Positions 8,811-18,315 of a stretch of DNA of 64,000 nt are shown here, in pieces. The notes under the pieces are model-generated. The model searched no databases. It was not told where the DNA came from and was given only the letters and a program-made list of their open reading frames with translations. Every line of letters begins with the position of its first letter. Position 1 is the stretch's first letter. This DNA is from Chthoniobacteraceae bacterium (GTDB taxonomy: Bacteria; Verrucomicrobiota; Verrucomicrobiia; Chthoniobacterales; Chthoniobacteraceae): the NCBI GenBank assembly GCA_028293625.1, contig JAQGOL010000025.1:372001-436000 (forward strand), given 5' to 3'. A program made the translations under genes and the position numbers.

Positions 8811-9359
8811 TTAAAAGAGGTAATTGCCCGTGGTCATTTGTTTAGCCATCCACACTACCGGCAAGGTTAATCGCCCTGGCATCGGCAGCTCGTAGCGCTT
8901 CAGCACACGGTAGCCGCGGGACAGGTAAAACGCTTCGCCCGCAAGGGTCGCAACCAGTTCAATCCTCGAAAATCCCGCCTCGATTATTGCGGATTCGCAT
9001 GCGGCGAGAATGGTTTTGCCAATACCGCGGCGGGCTTGATCAGGATGAATGAAAAACGCGCGCACGCGCGCCGGATCGGAGGCGGGGTCCAAAAGCGGAT
9101 CCGGTCCGGTCCGCGCGCGATCGCCGCCAAAAAGCGACGCGCGTTGACTCCAGCCCCCGCAGCCGGCCATTTTACCTTCCGTCTCGGCCACGTAATAGGT
9201 GCCATCGGCGATCAGTTGGCGATCCACGCCGAAGATCGGGCCGAGCGCGGCCTCCATTTGCGCCATGGAGTAAAACGGCGCCTGCAACAGCCGCACTGAA
9301 AGACCGATCAATTGCTCAAGGGCGGCGCAATCATCCATTCGGGCAAGGCGAAGGTTCAT
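8811..9359 (-). CDS. GNAT family N-acetyltransferase
   Basis: A 182-aa protein of typical GNAT length. It begins MNLRLARMDDCAALEQLIGLSVR, the usual first strand and helix. The acetyl-CoA site is visible as VRAFFIHPDQARRGIGKTILAACES (about residues 98-122), containing the R/Q-x-x-G-x-G/A pyrophosphate loop as ARRGIGK. Motif B follows as AGEAFYLSRGYRVLKRYEL. Family members transfer acetyl from acetyl-CoA to an amine; the acceptor cannot be predicted. It is divergent from the HExxH gene at 9435 and shares a 75-bp promoter region with it. Confidence 0.88.
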   Translation of the reverse strand: MNLRLARMDDCAALEQLIGLSVRLLQAPFYSMAQMEAALGPIFGVDRQLIADGTYYVAETEGKMAGCGGWSQRASLFGGDRARTGPDPLLDPASDPARVRAFFIHPDQARRGIGKTILAACESAIIEAGFSRIELVATLAGEAFYLSRGYRVLKRYELPMPGRLTLPVVWMAKQMTTGNYLF

Positions 9360-9434
9360 AAACGGCGAGACGAAAAAATCCGGACAGGCAAACCTTCATT
9401 GCACAACAACCGGTTTACGACCAGCGTCACGCAC

Positions 9435-9920
9435 ATGCGAACGATGCTTTTGCCTCTCATTCTGCCGTTTGCCACCGCTTGGGTGAAGCGCCAGGAGCGC
9501 CGCATCCTTTCCGAGGGAGTGCCACTTAACTCTCTCCAACTCGCCGATGCCCGCCACCTCGGCATCATGCATGTTGAACGCATCCGCATACTTCTTGTGC
9601 CGGTGGTTCCGCTGCCTGGCGGCCCACTTTTCAGCCAACTCGGCCGCCTGACAGGCATGCTCTCGGAAACCGCCGGGTTAAGCGCTCGATATGGCATCTA
9701 TATCCGTGCCCCTTTTTACAACAATCGCCGGCTCCTCCTGCATGAACTAACCCATACCTGCCAATACGAGCGCCTCGGCGGGGTGCGGCCTTTTCTTCGC
9801 CGCTACCTGCACGAGTGCCTGACAATCGGTTATGCCTGCGCACCGATGGAATGCGAGGCTCGCGACATGGCGGGACGCTTTGAGGACGAATCCGGGAGTC
9901 GTCTTGAAGACCGGATCTAA
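9435..9920 (+). CDS. Putative zinc-binding protein with HExxH motif (DUF4157-like)
   Basis: A 161-aa protein from the ATG at 9435; another ATG lies at 9444, while an in-frame start at 9312 would overlap the divergent acetyltransferase gene. The key feature is LLLHELTHTCQYERLGG (about residues 103-119): HELTH is an HExxH zinc site, and ECEARDMAGRF about 33 residues later can supply the third Glu ligand. Short proteins with HEL.H..Q..R and a later E-A-R/E-A-D are often grouped with DUF4157-like metallopeptidases. There is no clear signal peptide, though residues 1-15 are hydrophobic. Its stop codon overlaps that of the convergent SPFH gene. Proteolytic activity is inferred, not shown. Confidence 0.65.
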   Translation: MRTMLLPLILPFATAWVKRQERRILSEGVPLNSLQLADARHLGIMHVERIRILLVPVVPLPGGPLFSQLGRLTGMLSETAGLSARYGIYIRAPFYNNRRLLLHELTHTCQYERLGGVRPFLRRYLHECLTIGYACAPMECEARDMAGRFEDESGSRLEDRI

Positions 9921-10831
9921 ACCACAGCCCGCGCTTCATTCACGACCGAGGGCTGCGCTGCGATAAGCTGTGGGAGCAGCCCGTTATTTGGCGGAATCAG
10001 CGTGATGCGAGCCTTCCCCTGCACAATTTTCTGCGCTTCGAGGATATCAAAAAGCGATCGTAGAATCTCCGGATCATTGCCGATTTTCTGCAGCGCCTCG
10101 CCTACGATCCTGGGACGCAATGCCGCCGCCTTGGCAAACTCGATGGCGGCCTCGCGCTCGGCGGTGCTCATGATGATGCTAACCTGATTTGCGCCGTCCT
10201 GCTTAATGGCGCTGGTGACCTGCCTCAGACGGTTCACCACTTTTTCCTCGATCTGGCGGATCATTCCCGCATCGCGAAAATGCACTTTGCGAATATAGAT
10301 ACTTCCAAGTTCATATCCCCATTCGTTCGATTTTGGCGATACTTCGGCTCGGACAGTCTGCGACATCGCGTGCCGGTTTTCCAACATATCGGCAAGGCGC
10401 AGATTACTGAGGCAACGCACCGTCGCGCTGCTGATATTGGCCTGAAGCGAGCCGCGCGGATCCGCATTTTTAAACAGATAGGAGACCGGGTCGTTAATCG
10501 CCATTTCCGACCAAATCCCAATGCCCATCGGCGCGCCTTCCTCGCTGTTAACCGCCTGGCTGCGCAAATAAGATTGATCAAGGCGCAGGTCAAGAATGTG
10601 GCGCGTTCCCAACCAGTTGACGATCGGCGCCGCAAATCCAAGCCGCGCAATCAGGAAATAGAAGCCGGGCTCATCGAGCACCGCGATGACTTTGCCAAAA
10701 AGCACGTAAACATGGCAGGTCCCTTCCTGAACAATCGCGTAAAGGCCAAAGACCCGCAGCAATGCCAGGAAGATAGGGACTCCGAAAAGCATCCCAAAAA
10801 AAGCGACTCCGAAAGCGGTCAGGAAAGTCAT
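9917..10831 (-). CDS. SPFH/band-7 membrane protein, second of a tandem pair
   Basis: A 304-aa protein with one N-terminal membrane helix (FLTAFGVAFFGMLFGVPIFLALL) followed by an SPFH/prohibitin-homology domain: LYAIVQEGTCHVYVLFGKVIAVLDEPGFYF near residues 30-60 and WSEMAINDPVSYLFKNADP near 108-126. A helical coiled segment follows (STAEREAAIEFAKAAALRPRIV). Its ATG overlaps the stop of the upstream SPFH gene by four bases (ATGA), so the proteins are co-translated in equal amounts, as expected for a hetero-oligomeric ring. The arrangement recalls HflK-HflC, regulators of the FtsH protease, but the sequence is too divergent for me to assign that name. Confidence 0.82.
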   Translation of the reverse strand: MTFLTAFGVAFFGMLFGVPIFLALLRVFGLYAIVQEGTCHVYVLFGKVIAVLDEPGFYFLIARLGFAAPIVNWLGTRHILDLRLDQSYLRSQAVNSEEGAPMGIGIWSEMAINDPVSYLFKNADPRGSLQANISSATVRCLSNLRLADMLENRHAMSQTVRAEVSPKSNEWGYELGSIYIRKVHFRDAGMIRQIEEKVVNRLRQVTSAIKQDGANQVSIIMSTAEREAAIEFAKAAALRPRIVGEALQKIGNDPEILRSLFDILEAQKIVQGKARITLIPPNNGLLPQLIAAQPSVVNEARAVV

Positions 10832-11814
10832 GATTGCTCCTCCAGGATAACGTGATCGGCGTCGCTAAAAAGTCTGAGCCGCACGTTGCGCCGGTAAGCA
10901 GCCAGCGCGTCAGGCCCGCTGTTTTTAAGGATGACAAGCTGCTCGGCGAGAGCCGCAAGCGGTTCGACTTCCGCCTGGGCATTCAAGGTCTCGATCTCCA
11001 CCGCGCGCCGCGACTGGACGATCTTCTGGTCGGCGTGCGCGTGGGCGAGGCTGATGTCACTTGAGACGTGATTGTGCGCGGTATTGATGGCGGCGAGCGC
11101 ACTTTCCACCTCAGCGGGCGGATCAATTCCTGTAATCAGCGACGCGTCCAATTGAATGCCGTAACGGGCGGCCGAACTGGCGCACTCCTTTTCCATGTGA
11201 TCGTTGAGAGAGGAGAGGTTCTTGCGAAGGTCGTTGATGGAAACTCCTGCCACGCTTGCCAGCATCGCGCCTTCTATCGGCGCGGGAGCTTCGAAATTGG
11301 CGATCCGCTCCCTCAATACACTAATGAAGTAACCCATCACGTGGACTATCGGCTTTTTCACTCCAAAAAGATAAGCATACAGATTCCGCTCAGACACCCT
11401 GTAGCGGATCTGACCGGTCAGTCCTGTATCAAGCTGATCTTTGGTCACCGCAGTGATACGAGTGCCTCCCATGTTTTCTTTTGGGTCCTCCGGATCAAAT
11501 GCCATGCTGACCGTCTGCACGGCGACGTTGACTTTCCATACCCGTTCCCATGGCCATTTGAAATACGGACCGCCAGGCGGAATCACCCTTACCTGCGGGT
11601 AACAATAACGTTCGCGTTCTTCCTCATCGAGATCCTCCGAAATTGGATCGTCAAGGGTGCTTTGTTCTCCGAGACGTTGCGCCCGCCCAAAGCTGGTTTT
11701 TACCGCGCGTTGGTTCTGGTCGACGGTGTAAAGCCCCGAGGCCAGATACGCCACCAGGAACCATACGATCAAACCGCAGATTACACCTAAAAGAACGCTC
11801 ATAACTTCCGGCAT
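10828..11814 (-). CDS. SPFH/band-7 membrane protein, first of a tandem pair
   Basis: A 328-aa protein with an N-terminal membrane helix (VMSVLLGVICGLIVWFLVAYLASG) and an SPFH domain beginning LYTVDQNQRAVKTSFGRAQR. An acidic insert with LDEEERERY lies at about residues 55-70, and PGGPYFKWPWERVWKVNVAVQ matches the usual band-7 loop. The C-terminal third is predicted to be helical (NTAHNHVSSDISLAHAHADQ, then IVQSRRAVEIETLNAQAEVE). Possible starts are 11814 and, five codons in, 11802. Together with the overlapping second gene it probably forms a membrane microdomain or protease-regulating complex. No NfeD-like partner is adjacent. Confidence 0.85.
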   Translation of the reverse strand: MPEVMSVLLGVICGLIVWFLVAYLASGLYTVDQNQRAVKTSFGRAQRLGEQSTLDDPISEDLDEEERERYCYPQVRVIPPGGPYFKWPWERVWKVNVAVQTVSMAFDPEDPKENMGGTRITAVTKDQLDTGLTGQIRYRVSERNLYAYLFGVKKPIVHVMGYFISVLRERIANFEAPAPIEGAMLASVAGVSINDLRKNLSSLNDHMEKECASSAARYGIQLDASLITGIDPPAEVESALAAINTAHNHVSSDISLAHAHADQKIVQSRRAVEIETLNAQAEVEPLAALAEQLVILKNSGPDALAAYRRNVRLRLFSDADHVILEEQS

Positions 11815-11996
11815 GGGTTAGGCCAGCGCGCGGTTGATGAAAAGAACCAAATGGCAATTTACTGCCGTGGATCAAATGCCGCGTCCATCGTTAGCATCCG
11901 AAAAAAAGCGGCGGACAAAAATCAGGATAAACTGGAAATCTGCAGGGACGGCCAAGTTTTGCTGCATTGTTCATAAGAGGCAGACTCGCCTCAGCA

Positions 11997-13088
11997 TTAC
12001 CTGGCCACCGGCGCGCGAACTTCAAGTCCCCCGAACGTTTGCATCAAGCTTGCCACTTCATCCGAATTGGGCGGCAACGGTGCCGGATGGAATGCGGGAA
12101 GCAGTTTGTCCCATACGACATTGAGCTCGGCCTGCATATCGCGCGTATCAGCCGTAATCGCAATTACCGCGTCCTCTTCCGGCAAGACAATACAGAATTG
12201 GCCATTTGCACCGTCCCCGCGGTATGCGCCGTGCCGGCATCGCCAGAACTGGAAGCCATAACCCTGGTCCCAGTCCTTTGTGGGATCACTCCCATTGGAA
12301 ACCTGCTTTGCGGTAGCCTGTTCCACCCAGGAAACGGGGACAAGTTGCTTTCCGTTCCAGTTCCCCTTTTGGAGATAAAGCTGTCCGAACTTCGCTATAT
12401 CCTCGGTCCGAATCTTCAGGCCCCATCCGCCGAATGTATTTCCTTGCGGACTACTGCCCCATTCCGGCTCTTGAATGCCAAGCGGCTCAAAGAGACGCGG
12501 CTTGAGATATTCCAGCACTGTCTCGCCGGTTACCTTGCGCACAATGGCGGAAAGCATATGGCTGCCCGAAGTATTATACAGGAAATGGGTGCCCGGCTTG
12601 TGCGGCACCGGTTGTGCGAGGAAAGTCTGCACCCACGATTTATCAGAAGTGAACTTCGCCTCCGTTTCATTTCCAGTTGTCATTGTCAGAAGGTCGCGCA
12701 CGCGCATCGCCTTGAGTTTGTCTGAAGGTTCCGCGGGCGCCTCTTCGGGAAAGAAACTAAAAACCAGGTCGTCCAGGCTAAGTTTTCCATCCGCGATCGC
12801 CAATCCGACAGCCGTCGAAGTGAAGCTCTTGCTCAGTGAATGCATTACGTGCGGTTTCTCCGCCGCCTCGGGCTTCCACCAACCTTCCGCGACCACCTGC
12901 CCATGCCGCACGAGCATGAAACTATGCATGGTCGAAATCTGCCGGTTGGCCGCCTCCACAAATGCCCGGATATCCGCGGATGAAACACCCTGCGCCTCCG
13001 GCAAACTTCGTGGCAGGCTAACATTTGCACCCTGCGTTGCCTGGCAAATGGCAAGGAAGATAACCGATACAAGTTTCGAAGGGTTCAT
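11997..13088 (-). CDS. Secreted serine hydrolase, beta-lactamase/class C family
   Basis: A 363-aa protein with a signal peptide (KLVSVIFLAICQATQGA). The serine beta-lactamase fold is supported by S84-L-S-K87 (HSLSKSFTS, the nucleophile/general-base SxxK), the YNTS motif at 171-174 and the GDGANGQF segment near residue 295 in place of a KTG triad. Spacing and motifs match EstB-like esterases and DD-peptidase relatives rather than true beta-lactamases. The family hydrolyses esters, amides or D-amino acid peptides; the substrate is unknown. It is a single minus-strand gene 50 bp downstream of the giant lamin-tail protein start-to-stop order, separated by 182 bp from the SPFH pair. Confidence 0.88.
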   Translation of the reverse strand: MNPSKLVSVIFLAICQATQGANVSLPRSLPEAQGVSSADIRAFVEAANRQISTMHSFMLVRHGQVVAEGWWKPEAAEKPHVMHSLSKSFTSTAVGLAIADGKLSLDDLVFSFFPEEAPAEPSDKLKAMRVRDLLTMTTGNETEAKFTSDKSWVQTFLAQPVPHKPGTHFLYNTSGSHMLSAIVRKVTGETVLEYLKPRLFEPLGIQEPEWGSSPQGNTFGGWGLKIRTEDIAKFGQLYLQKGNWNGKQLVPVSWVEQATAKQVSNGSDPTKDWDQGYGFQFWRCRHGAYRGDGANGQFCIVLPEEDAVIAITADTRDMQAELNVVWDKLLPAFHPAPLPPNSDEVASLMQTFGGLEVRAPVAR

Positions 13089-13138
13089 ACTGTTGGCGAG
13101 TAATGGGGGTTGGTTGTGCCTGTTGAAGGCGTCGGGCG

Positions 13139-16100
13139 CTATTGTGATGGTATCTGCTGGAGACGGAGTCGGAAGAAAGTATGCGGCGGGGCATGTACGC
13201 GGATCGTGCGGGTGCCGTCGGGATTAACATTGGCGCTGGCAAGAGAGATCAGCGAGCCGTCACCCGGATCGGTTTTCCAGACTTTTAAATCGCTCGAGAG
13301 TTCGGGAATGATGGCCGCCTCATCAGCCCCTATCCGTTCGCTCCAGGTGAAAACCGGGTTATCACCGGCAAAAGAACCAGCAGGAAGCGCGGTAAGAGTG
13401 TAATTCAGCAGAGTCGGGTAACCAGCGGCGGCAAGCGCATCGTGGGAACCTGGTGAGCCGCCGGCAGCCACGCTGACCCGCCAATGCCTGGGATCCGCCG
13501 GATCAGGACGAAGCGCGGGATTGATCATGGTAAGCGAATAGCCTGGGCCGTCGGCTTCAATCGGCCACGGAACGGTATCGCCATAGCTAAAATCAAGGAT
13601 CGGTACACCACCCCGGTCGAGCAGCAAAAGATGATCGCCGCCATTATTGAGTGCTCCGCCGTATACACCCAGCACCGGAACGGCATTGTAACGTTTGGAA
13701 AATGCCGCGGCGTTTTTAACCAGAAGGATGCGCGCCCCGGGAGCAAGTATTCCGGGCGAAAAGGTATAGGTGATCCCCTCCGAGAACGTCGCGCCGGTTA
13801 AATCAATCGCACCCGAACTGGCGTTCAGCAGTTCGATAAATTCAAAGTCATCGGCATCGAGAAATCCGGCCGCTTGTTCGGATTCGCTCGGATCGGCCGG
13901 ATGATACATGAGCTCGGAAATCACCAGGCTGGCCTTGCCCGCCGGCGCGACTGAGCCGGTATTGGTAATAAGAATTGAGCTTGTGGCAACCAGCGCGCCT
14001 TGATTATCGAGCGCTTCGAGCACGACCGTGTTGGCCCCGGCGCCCAGCGGGACACTCACCTGCCATTGCTGGCCGTTGTTCCAGACAAGCGCGAGTGGTT
14101 CAGTGGCGCCTGCGCGCCGGATGGAGTGAACGTTGATCCAGGCGCTGCCTTGAAGGGTGGTCGTGGGTGTGTTGATGGAAAAAGCAGCACCGTTGTTGGT
14201 GGTGATTTTAAAAGGCGTCGCGGGCCAATCGGTCGTGAGCTGGTTAAGAACAAACGCGCGCCGGCTGCTGACCCAGCTCTTAAATTTGGTATTATAGCTT
14301 TTGCCGGCAACTGTGTTGAAATGATCAATCCACGGATCGAGATAAGTATTGTTAAAGGCGATGTTGCATAAGTCGTAAAGGTGACCGGCCATGCGCCGTT
14401 TGACGCGAGGGTCGGCAATGAGATCGCGCACTCGATGGGTGTTGGCGCCATAGATGCCGGAGTTGGTGGCGTAATAGAAAGCGTGATCCATATCCCACGG
14501 CAACAGCATGACGCGATTGTCGCCTGGCCGTGTGAGGAATTGAATATTATGAGCGAGCCCCTGGTTGTAAGTATCGGCAAGGCCGGTAAGCGCATTGAGC
14601 GCCATGGTGCGTGTCCAGCTTTCAAGATCTATTGCCGCGTCGCTTGCCGCGTAAAGGCTCGCATTGGGCTGACTGAATGCGGCGCACATCGCTTGTATGC
14701 CCGAAAAGTCATCCCGGGCGCCTTGATTTTGAATGAGATAATTGAAGCGGTAGGCCTCCTTGTTTGCCCCCTGGCTGGCAATGTCGACGGCGAGGAAAGT
14801 CGAGTATGGATTTTTTAAGCTCTCAGGATTGCCGTCGACGGTTGCGACCGGATGATAGAGGATTTCCTGTTTAAAGAGCGTGCCGTTTCCCCCGTTGGGC
14901 GTGAAGTCATCAAGAGCGACATTGTTGTAGCGACGCATCCGAAGCTGGGCGATGCGGTTCTCGTAAAATGGCGTGGCCAAATAAACGACGTCGTCATGTT
15001 CCGCGGCGAGCGCGCCCGCACGCTCGGCAATGCGCTGGAAGAGCATTTCATTGATGCTCGCCCCGAGGGTGTTTTCAATAAAACCGCTTCCATCGCCACT
15101 CGGCATGTTGAATGCCCCGTCGAGGACAATGCCGGTTTCGGTTCCCCGAAAAGGTTGTTCAGGGTCGAGCGTTACGTTCCATCCGGTCCGGCTACCCTGG
15201 CGCCCATATGGCGAACTGCGCAGGCGGACACCCACGCCGTAGTAGACCTCGCGATCGTTGACAATGAGGGTCGCTCCGAATCGGGCATCGCTCACGCTGT
15301 GAATGGGAGCGTGCATGAAGGCGGCGTCGGACGCTGTCATGATAAGCCGCATCTTGTTGGCCACCGGTTGGGCGGTTACTCCGCCATCACCGATCTTGTA
15401 TAGAGCGCGCGAACCCGCACCGGCGGCCGGGAATAAACTCTTCGCGCCGGCCGAATCGATGCCTTGAATATAGAACTGCACGACGGTCCCGCCAAAGGGT
15501 TGCCCAGGGATCGAGCCGATGTAGCGACCGGCCGCGTCGAGTGTCATCGAGGTCGATTGGAACGCGGCTCCGTTCACGGAGTAAAAAAGGGTAACTCCCG
15601 CGATACCATCCGGATCCTGGGCCCGGACAACTACCGTGACCGGCTGTCCCAGCGCCGGGACCAGCGGCGCATGCACAAATTCATCATAGGTCGGGCCCGC
15701 GTTTGTGACGCGCCGTGAGTTAGGCGCTCCAGGAGTTCCCGCAACGGCCGGCTGCGTCAGGATCGTAGTTCGGATCGCGCGCGCCAGATAAAGCCGCGTG
15801 TTAAGTTGAGGCGAACCGGCAAGCCATTTTACCCGGAACCGTATCTCATAGGTTTTGGCAGGATTGATCACTCGATTTCCCACGAGTGTCGTCGAGCAGT
15901 TGTTGTAAGTATGCTCGATGGAACCGGTGGCAATGACCTTGAGCACCTTGCCCGGCCCGGCCGGATCCTGCATCACGACACTCTGCTTGTGAGTTCCAAG
16001 GCAACGCCAATGTGCCGGCGCCTGCCCTATATTGTCTGATTCAAATGTTCCATTTTGGATCAGCTCAAGGTTCGCGCCGGATGGATCTTCCCGGACACTA

Positions 16101-18295
16101 AGATCGTCGATGAGCGCTTCGCCCGCATCGAGAAATCCGAGTAAAAATTCATGCCAGAGACTCGGATTGTTGGATCCGGGCGCTTCCGCTCCCAGCGCGC
16201 GGTAGGAGACAGTTTCCCATGCGGTCTTGGCGCTCTCATCACTGGCGGCCCAAGCCTCGGGCCGTGTATTGTCGGCATGCGCATCGAGCAATTCAAGGGA
16301 CGCGCCGCCGCCATCCGCGTATTCAGCCCAGCGTCCTCCATCCCGATAACGCACCTTGTCAACCAGCACGCCCGCGGGATCGCGCAACTTGATGGAATCG
16401 CCGCTATTGGCGAGTGTGCCGGAAAACTGGGTTTGATTGACAACAACAAATCCGTTCGGGGCAAGTATGGAGTTGGGAGGAAAAGTATAGTGTATTGCGT
16501 CATCAAGCGTCCATCCGCTCAAATCAACGGCAAGGTCGGAATGGTTGTTCAGCTCTATCCATTCCGCGGGGTTTTCACGGAAGCTGATCCCTTTTGTCTG
16601 ATCAGCATAGACCGGGTGCGCGTGGTAAAAAATTTCATTGATTACAACGGGACCCGCGACGTGCGCGGGCACCGCCGGTCCGGATGGTGGGGATGCAAAG
16701 TTAATTGTCCCGGGCGTGCCTCCCAGCTGGGTGCTTGCACTCCAGCTTGCCGAAGTATTACTCGCGAAATAAACGGCGCGTTTGGAGAGGGTCACTCCTG
16801 CGCCATCCGGGGCAGCCGGCCATTCATCGGCGACTCCGTATTTGATTTCATCAATCAGCCAATCCTGCCTGGTTACCAATTTGCAATTGTCGCCGGCATT
16901 GTTTAGCGCGCCACTAAATGGGCCAAGTGCGCCGGCCGGGTTATTGGCAATACTCGACACCACCCGATACGCGCCGGGTTCAATCACCGTTCCCTCGGGG
17001 AAAGTAAACGCGATTCCGCCTTTGATGCGCCAGCCGCTCATGTCGACTCTAACCGAGTTCTGATTGTATAACTCAACCCACTCGGGCGTCCCGGAAGCCG
17101 GCGGATGATAGTGTATCTCGTTGAATGTGACGATGCCGCCCGCCCCACCCGGCACACCTGGCGAGGGGAGTGCGAGAGAAGGAAGAACGGGGGCGCCGAT
17201 CGTGGAAAGGGAGACGGCGTCGACAAGCACGGCGCTGTCGGTTCCAGTCGTCCGGCTTTCAAGGATCAATTCGGCGGTTTCATGGAGCGCAGTAAAATCG
17301 AATGTCAGCGTTTTATAAGGCTGCGTCCCGCCGACGGCGGCAACGCTTCCGTCAAATGCCGTGAGGCCGTCGATTGAAACCCGGAAGGTGGGCGCCGCCG
17401 TGGCGGCTCGCGAGTTATACTTTAAACTAAGCCGGCAACTTTGGCCCGGAACAAGTCCCGCGATCGTTTGGCGGACACCCGACGCTTTTTTAAGCACCAG
17501 CACGTTGCTTCCATCAGGCACTGCTCCATTATCGTGAAATGGACCGGCACTCGTGTTAATCCCGATCTCGTCGGAGCCGAATTTTGTCCAGCCTGCAATG
17601 TTGGGATAATAACCCGGAGCAACAATCCCTTGTCCGCTGGCTTCAAAACTTGGGTTGGCTACCACCACTTCATTTGAAGCGCGCGCGATGACCGCGACGG
17701 CATCAAAAACGGCTGCGGTATCGCCACCGGCCGCCGATCTGCTGGCGATGGAAAGCGAGGCGCTGGGCGCGGTGGCGGTCCAGACAAAATTAGTGAGGTA
17801 ATAAGACGCATTGCTGCCAGCCGGCGGAAGCGTTTGGAATGCGAGAAGCGTCTGAGCGCCAAGCGAGATGCTGATCTGAGGCTGGTCGCTACAGCAGTTG
17901 CGGGCATTTGTCCAGAGTTGAACCCAGTAGGTCTGGCCTACCGTAAATCCGCTCAGTGCCTGACTCAGCGTCCCGGCACCCTGAATAAAGGCGACACGCG
18001 TGCCGTCGGCGATCGCGCCATTGTCGGCAAACGCCACGCCCGCGCCAATATCGGAGCCATTGATCCCGCCCCCGCCGTTCCATCCGCTAATGACGGCAGG
18101 ATTTGCGCCGCCCCGATAGCCTGGGCCGGCAGGGAAATTGTCAGCTTGAAAGCTCGGGTTAAGAACCGGGATCGAATCGGCGGCAAGGAGAGGCGCCGAT
18201 GGGAAAAGGAAACCAACGGCAAGGGCCGAGGCGGCGAGAAGCTTGAATCCCCCTCCCGCCATTTTTTGTTTCGGAGGGAGGGTGGAGGTTTTCAC
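13139..18295 (-). CDS. Giant secreted lamin-tail-domain / CotH-like protein
   Basis: A 1718-aa secreted protein. The GTG at 18295 follows the upstream stop by 20 bp; an alternative ATG is at 18262. A signal peptide (LLAASALAVGFLFPSAPLLAAD) precedes two tandem beta modules (about 40-210 and 211-370) homologous to the whole neighbouring PEP-CTERM protein. Lamin-tail domains begin near 388 (FNEIHYHPPASGTPEWVELYN), 548 (INEIFYHAHPV..EWIELNN) and 1457 (ISELMYHPADP..EFIELLN), each with D-L/M-S/T-G-W/A. A carbohydrate-binding-like module lies near 740-850, an Ig-like one near 880-960, and a CotH-kinase-like region near 1000-1390 with PWDMDHAF at about 1262. There is no PEP-CTERM tail; it ends FFRLRLQQIPSQ. 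Secreted CotH relatives are atypical kinases; activity here is untested. Confidence 0.85.
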   Translation of the reverse strand: MKTSTLPPKQKMAGGGFKLLAASALAVGFLFPSAPLLAADSIPVLNPSFQADNFPAGPGYRGGANPAVISGWNGGGGINGSDIGAGVAFADNGAIADGTRVAFIQGAGTLSQALSGFTVGQTYWVQLWTNARNCCSDQPQISISLGAQTLLAFQTLPPAGSNASYYLTNFVWTATAPSASLSIASRSAAGGDTAAVFDAVAVIARASNEVVVANPSFEASGQGIVAPGYYPNIAGWTKFGSDEIGINTSAGPFHDNGAVPDGSNVLVLKKASGVRQTIAGLVPGQSCRLSLKYNSRAATAAPTFRVSIDGLTAFDGSVAAVGGTQPYKTLTFDFTALHETAELILESRTTGTDSAVLVDAVSLSTIGAPVLPSLALPSPGVPGGAGGIVTFNEIHYHPPASGTPEWVELYNQNSVRVDMSGWRIKGGIAFTFPEGTVIEPGAYRVVSSIANNPAGALGPFSGALNNAGDNCKLVTRQDWLIDEIKYGVADEWPAAPDGAGVTLSKRAVYFASNTSASWSASTQLGGTPGTINFASPPSGPAVPAHVAGPVVINEIFYHAHPVYADQTKGISFRENPAEWIELNNHSDLAVDLSGWTLDDAIHYTFPPNSILAPNGFVVVNQTQFSGTLANSGDSIKLRDPAGVLVDKVRYRDGGRWAEYADGGGASLELLDAHADNTRPEAWAASDESAKTAWETVSYRALGAEAPGSNNPSLWHEFLLGFLDAGEALIDDLSVREDPSGANLELIQNGTFESDNIGQAPAHWRCLGTHKQSVVMQDPAGPGKVLKVIATGSIEHTYNNCSTTLVGNRVINPAKTYEIRFRVKWLAGSPQLNTRLYLARAIRTTILTQPAVAGTPGAPNSRRVTNAGPTYDEFVHAPLVPALGQPVTVVVRAQDPDGIAGVTLFYSVNGAAFQSTSMTLDAAGRYIGSIPGQPFGGTVVQFYIQGIDSAGAKSLFPAAGAGSRALYKIGDGGVTAQPVANKMRLIMTASDAAFMHAPIHSVSDARFGATLIVNDREVYYGVGVRLRSSPYGRQGSRTGWNVTLDPEQPFRGTETGIVLDGAFNMPSGDGSGFIENTLGASINEMLFQRIAERAGALAAEHDDVVYLATPFYENRIAQLRMRRYNNVALDDFTPNGGNGTLFKQEILYHPVATVDGNPESLKNPYSTFLAVDIASQGANKEAYRFNYLIQNQGARDDFSGIQAMCAAFSQPNASLYAASDAAIDLESWTRTMALNALTGLADTYNQGLAHNIQFLTRPGDNRVMLLPWDMDHAFYYATNSGIYGANTHRVRDLIADPRVKRRMAGHLYDLCNIAFNNTYLDPWIDHFNTVAGKSYNTKFKSWVSSRRAFVLNQLTTDWPATPFKITTNNGAAFSINTPTTTLQGSAWINVHSIRRAGATEPLALVWNNGQQWQVSVPLGAGANTVVLEALDNQGALVATSSILITNTGSVAPAGKASLVISELMYHPADPSESEQAAGFLDADDFEFIELLNASSGAIDLTGATFSEGITYTFSPGILAPGARILLVKNAAAFSKRYNAVPVLGVYGGALNNGGDHLLLLDRGGVPILDFSYGDTVPWPIEADGPGYSLTMINPALRPDPADPRHWRVSVAAGGSPGSHDALAAAGYPTLLNYTLTALPAGSFAGDNPVFTWSERIGADEAAIIPELSSDLKVWKTDPGDGSLISLASANVNPDGTRTIRVHAPPHTFFRLRLQQIPSQ

Positions 18296-18315
18296 GTGCT
18301 GAGAAACGATTTTGA

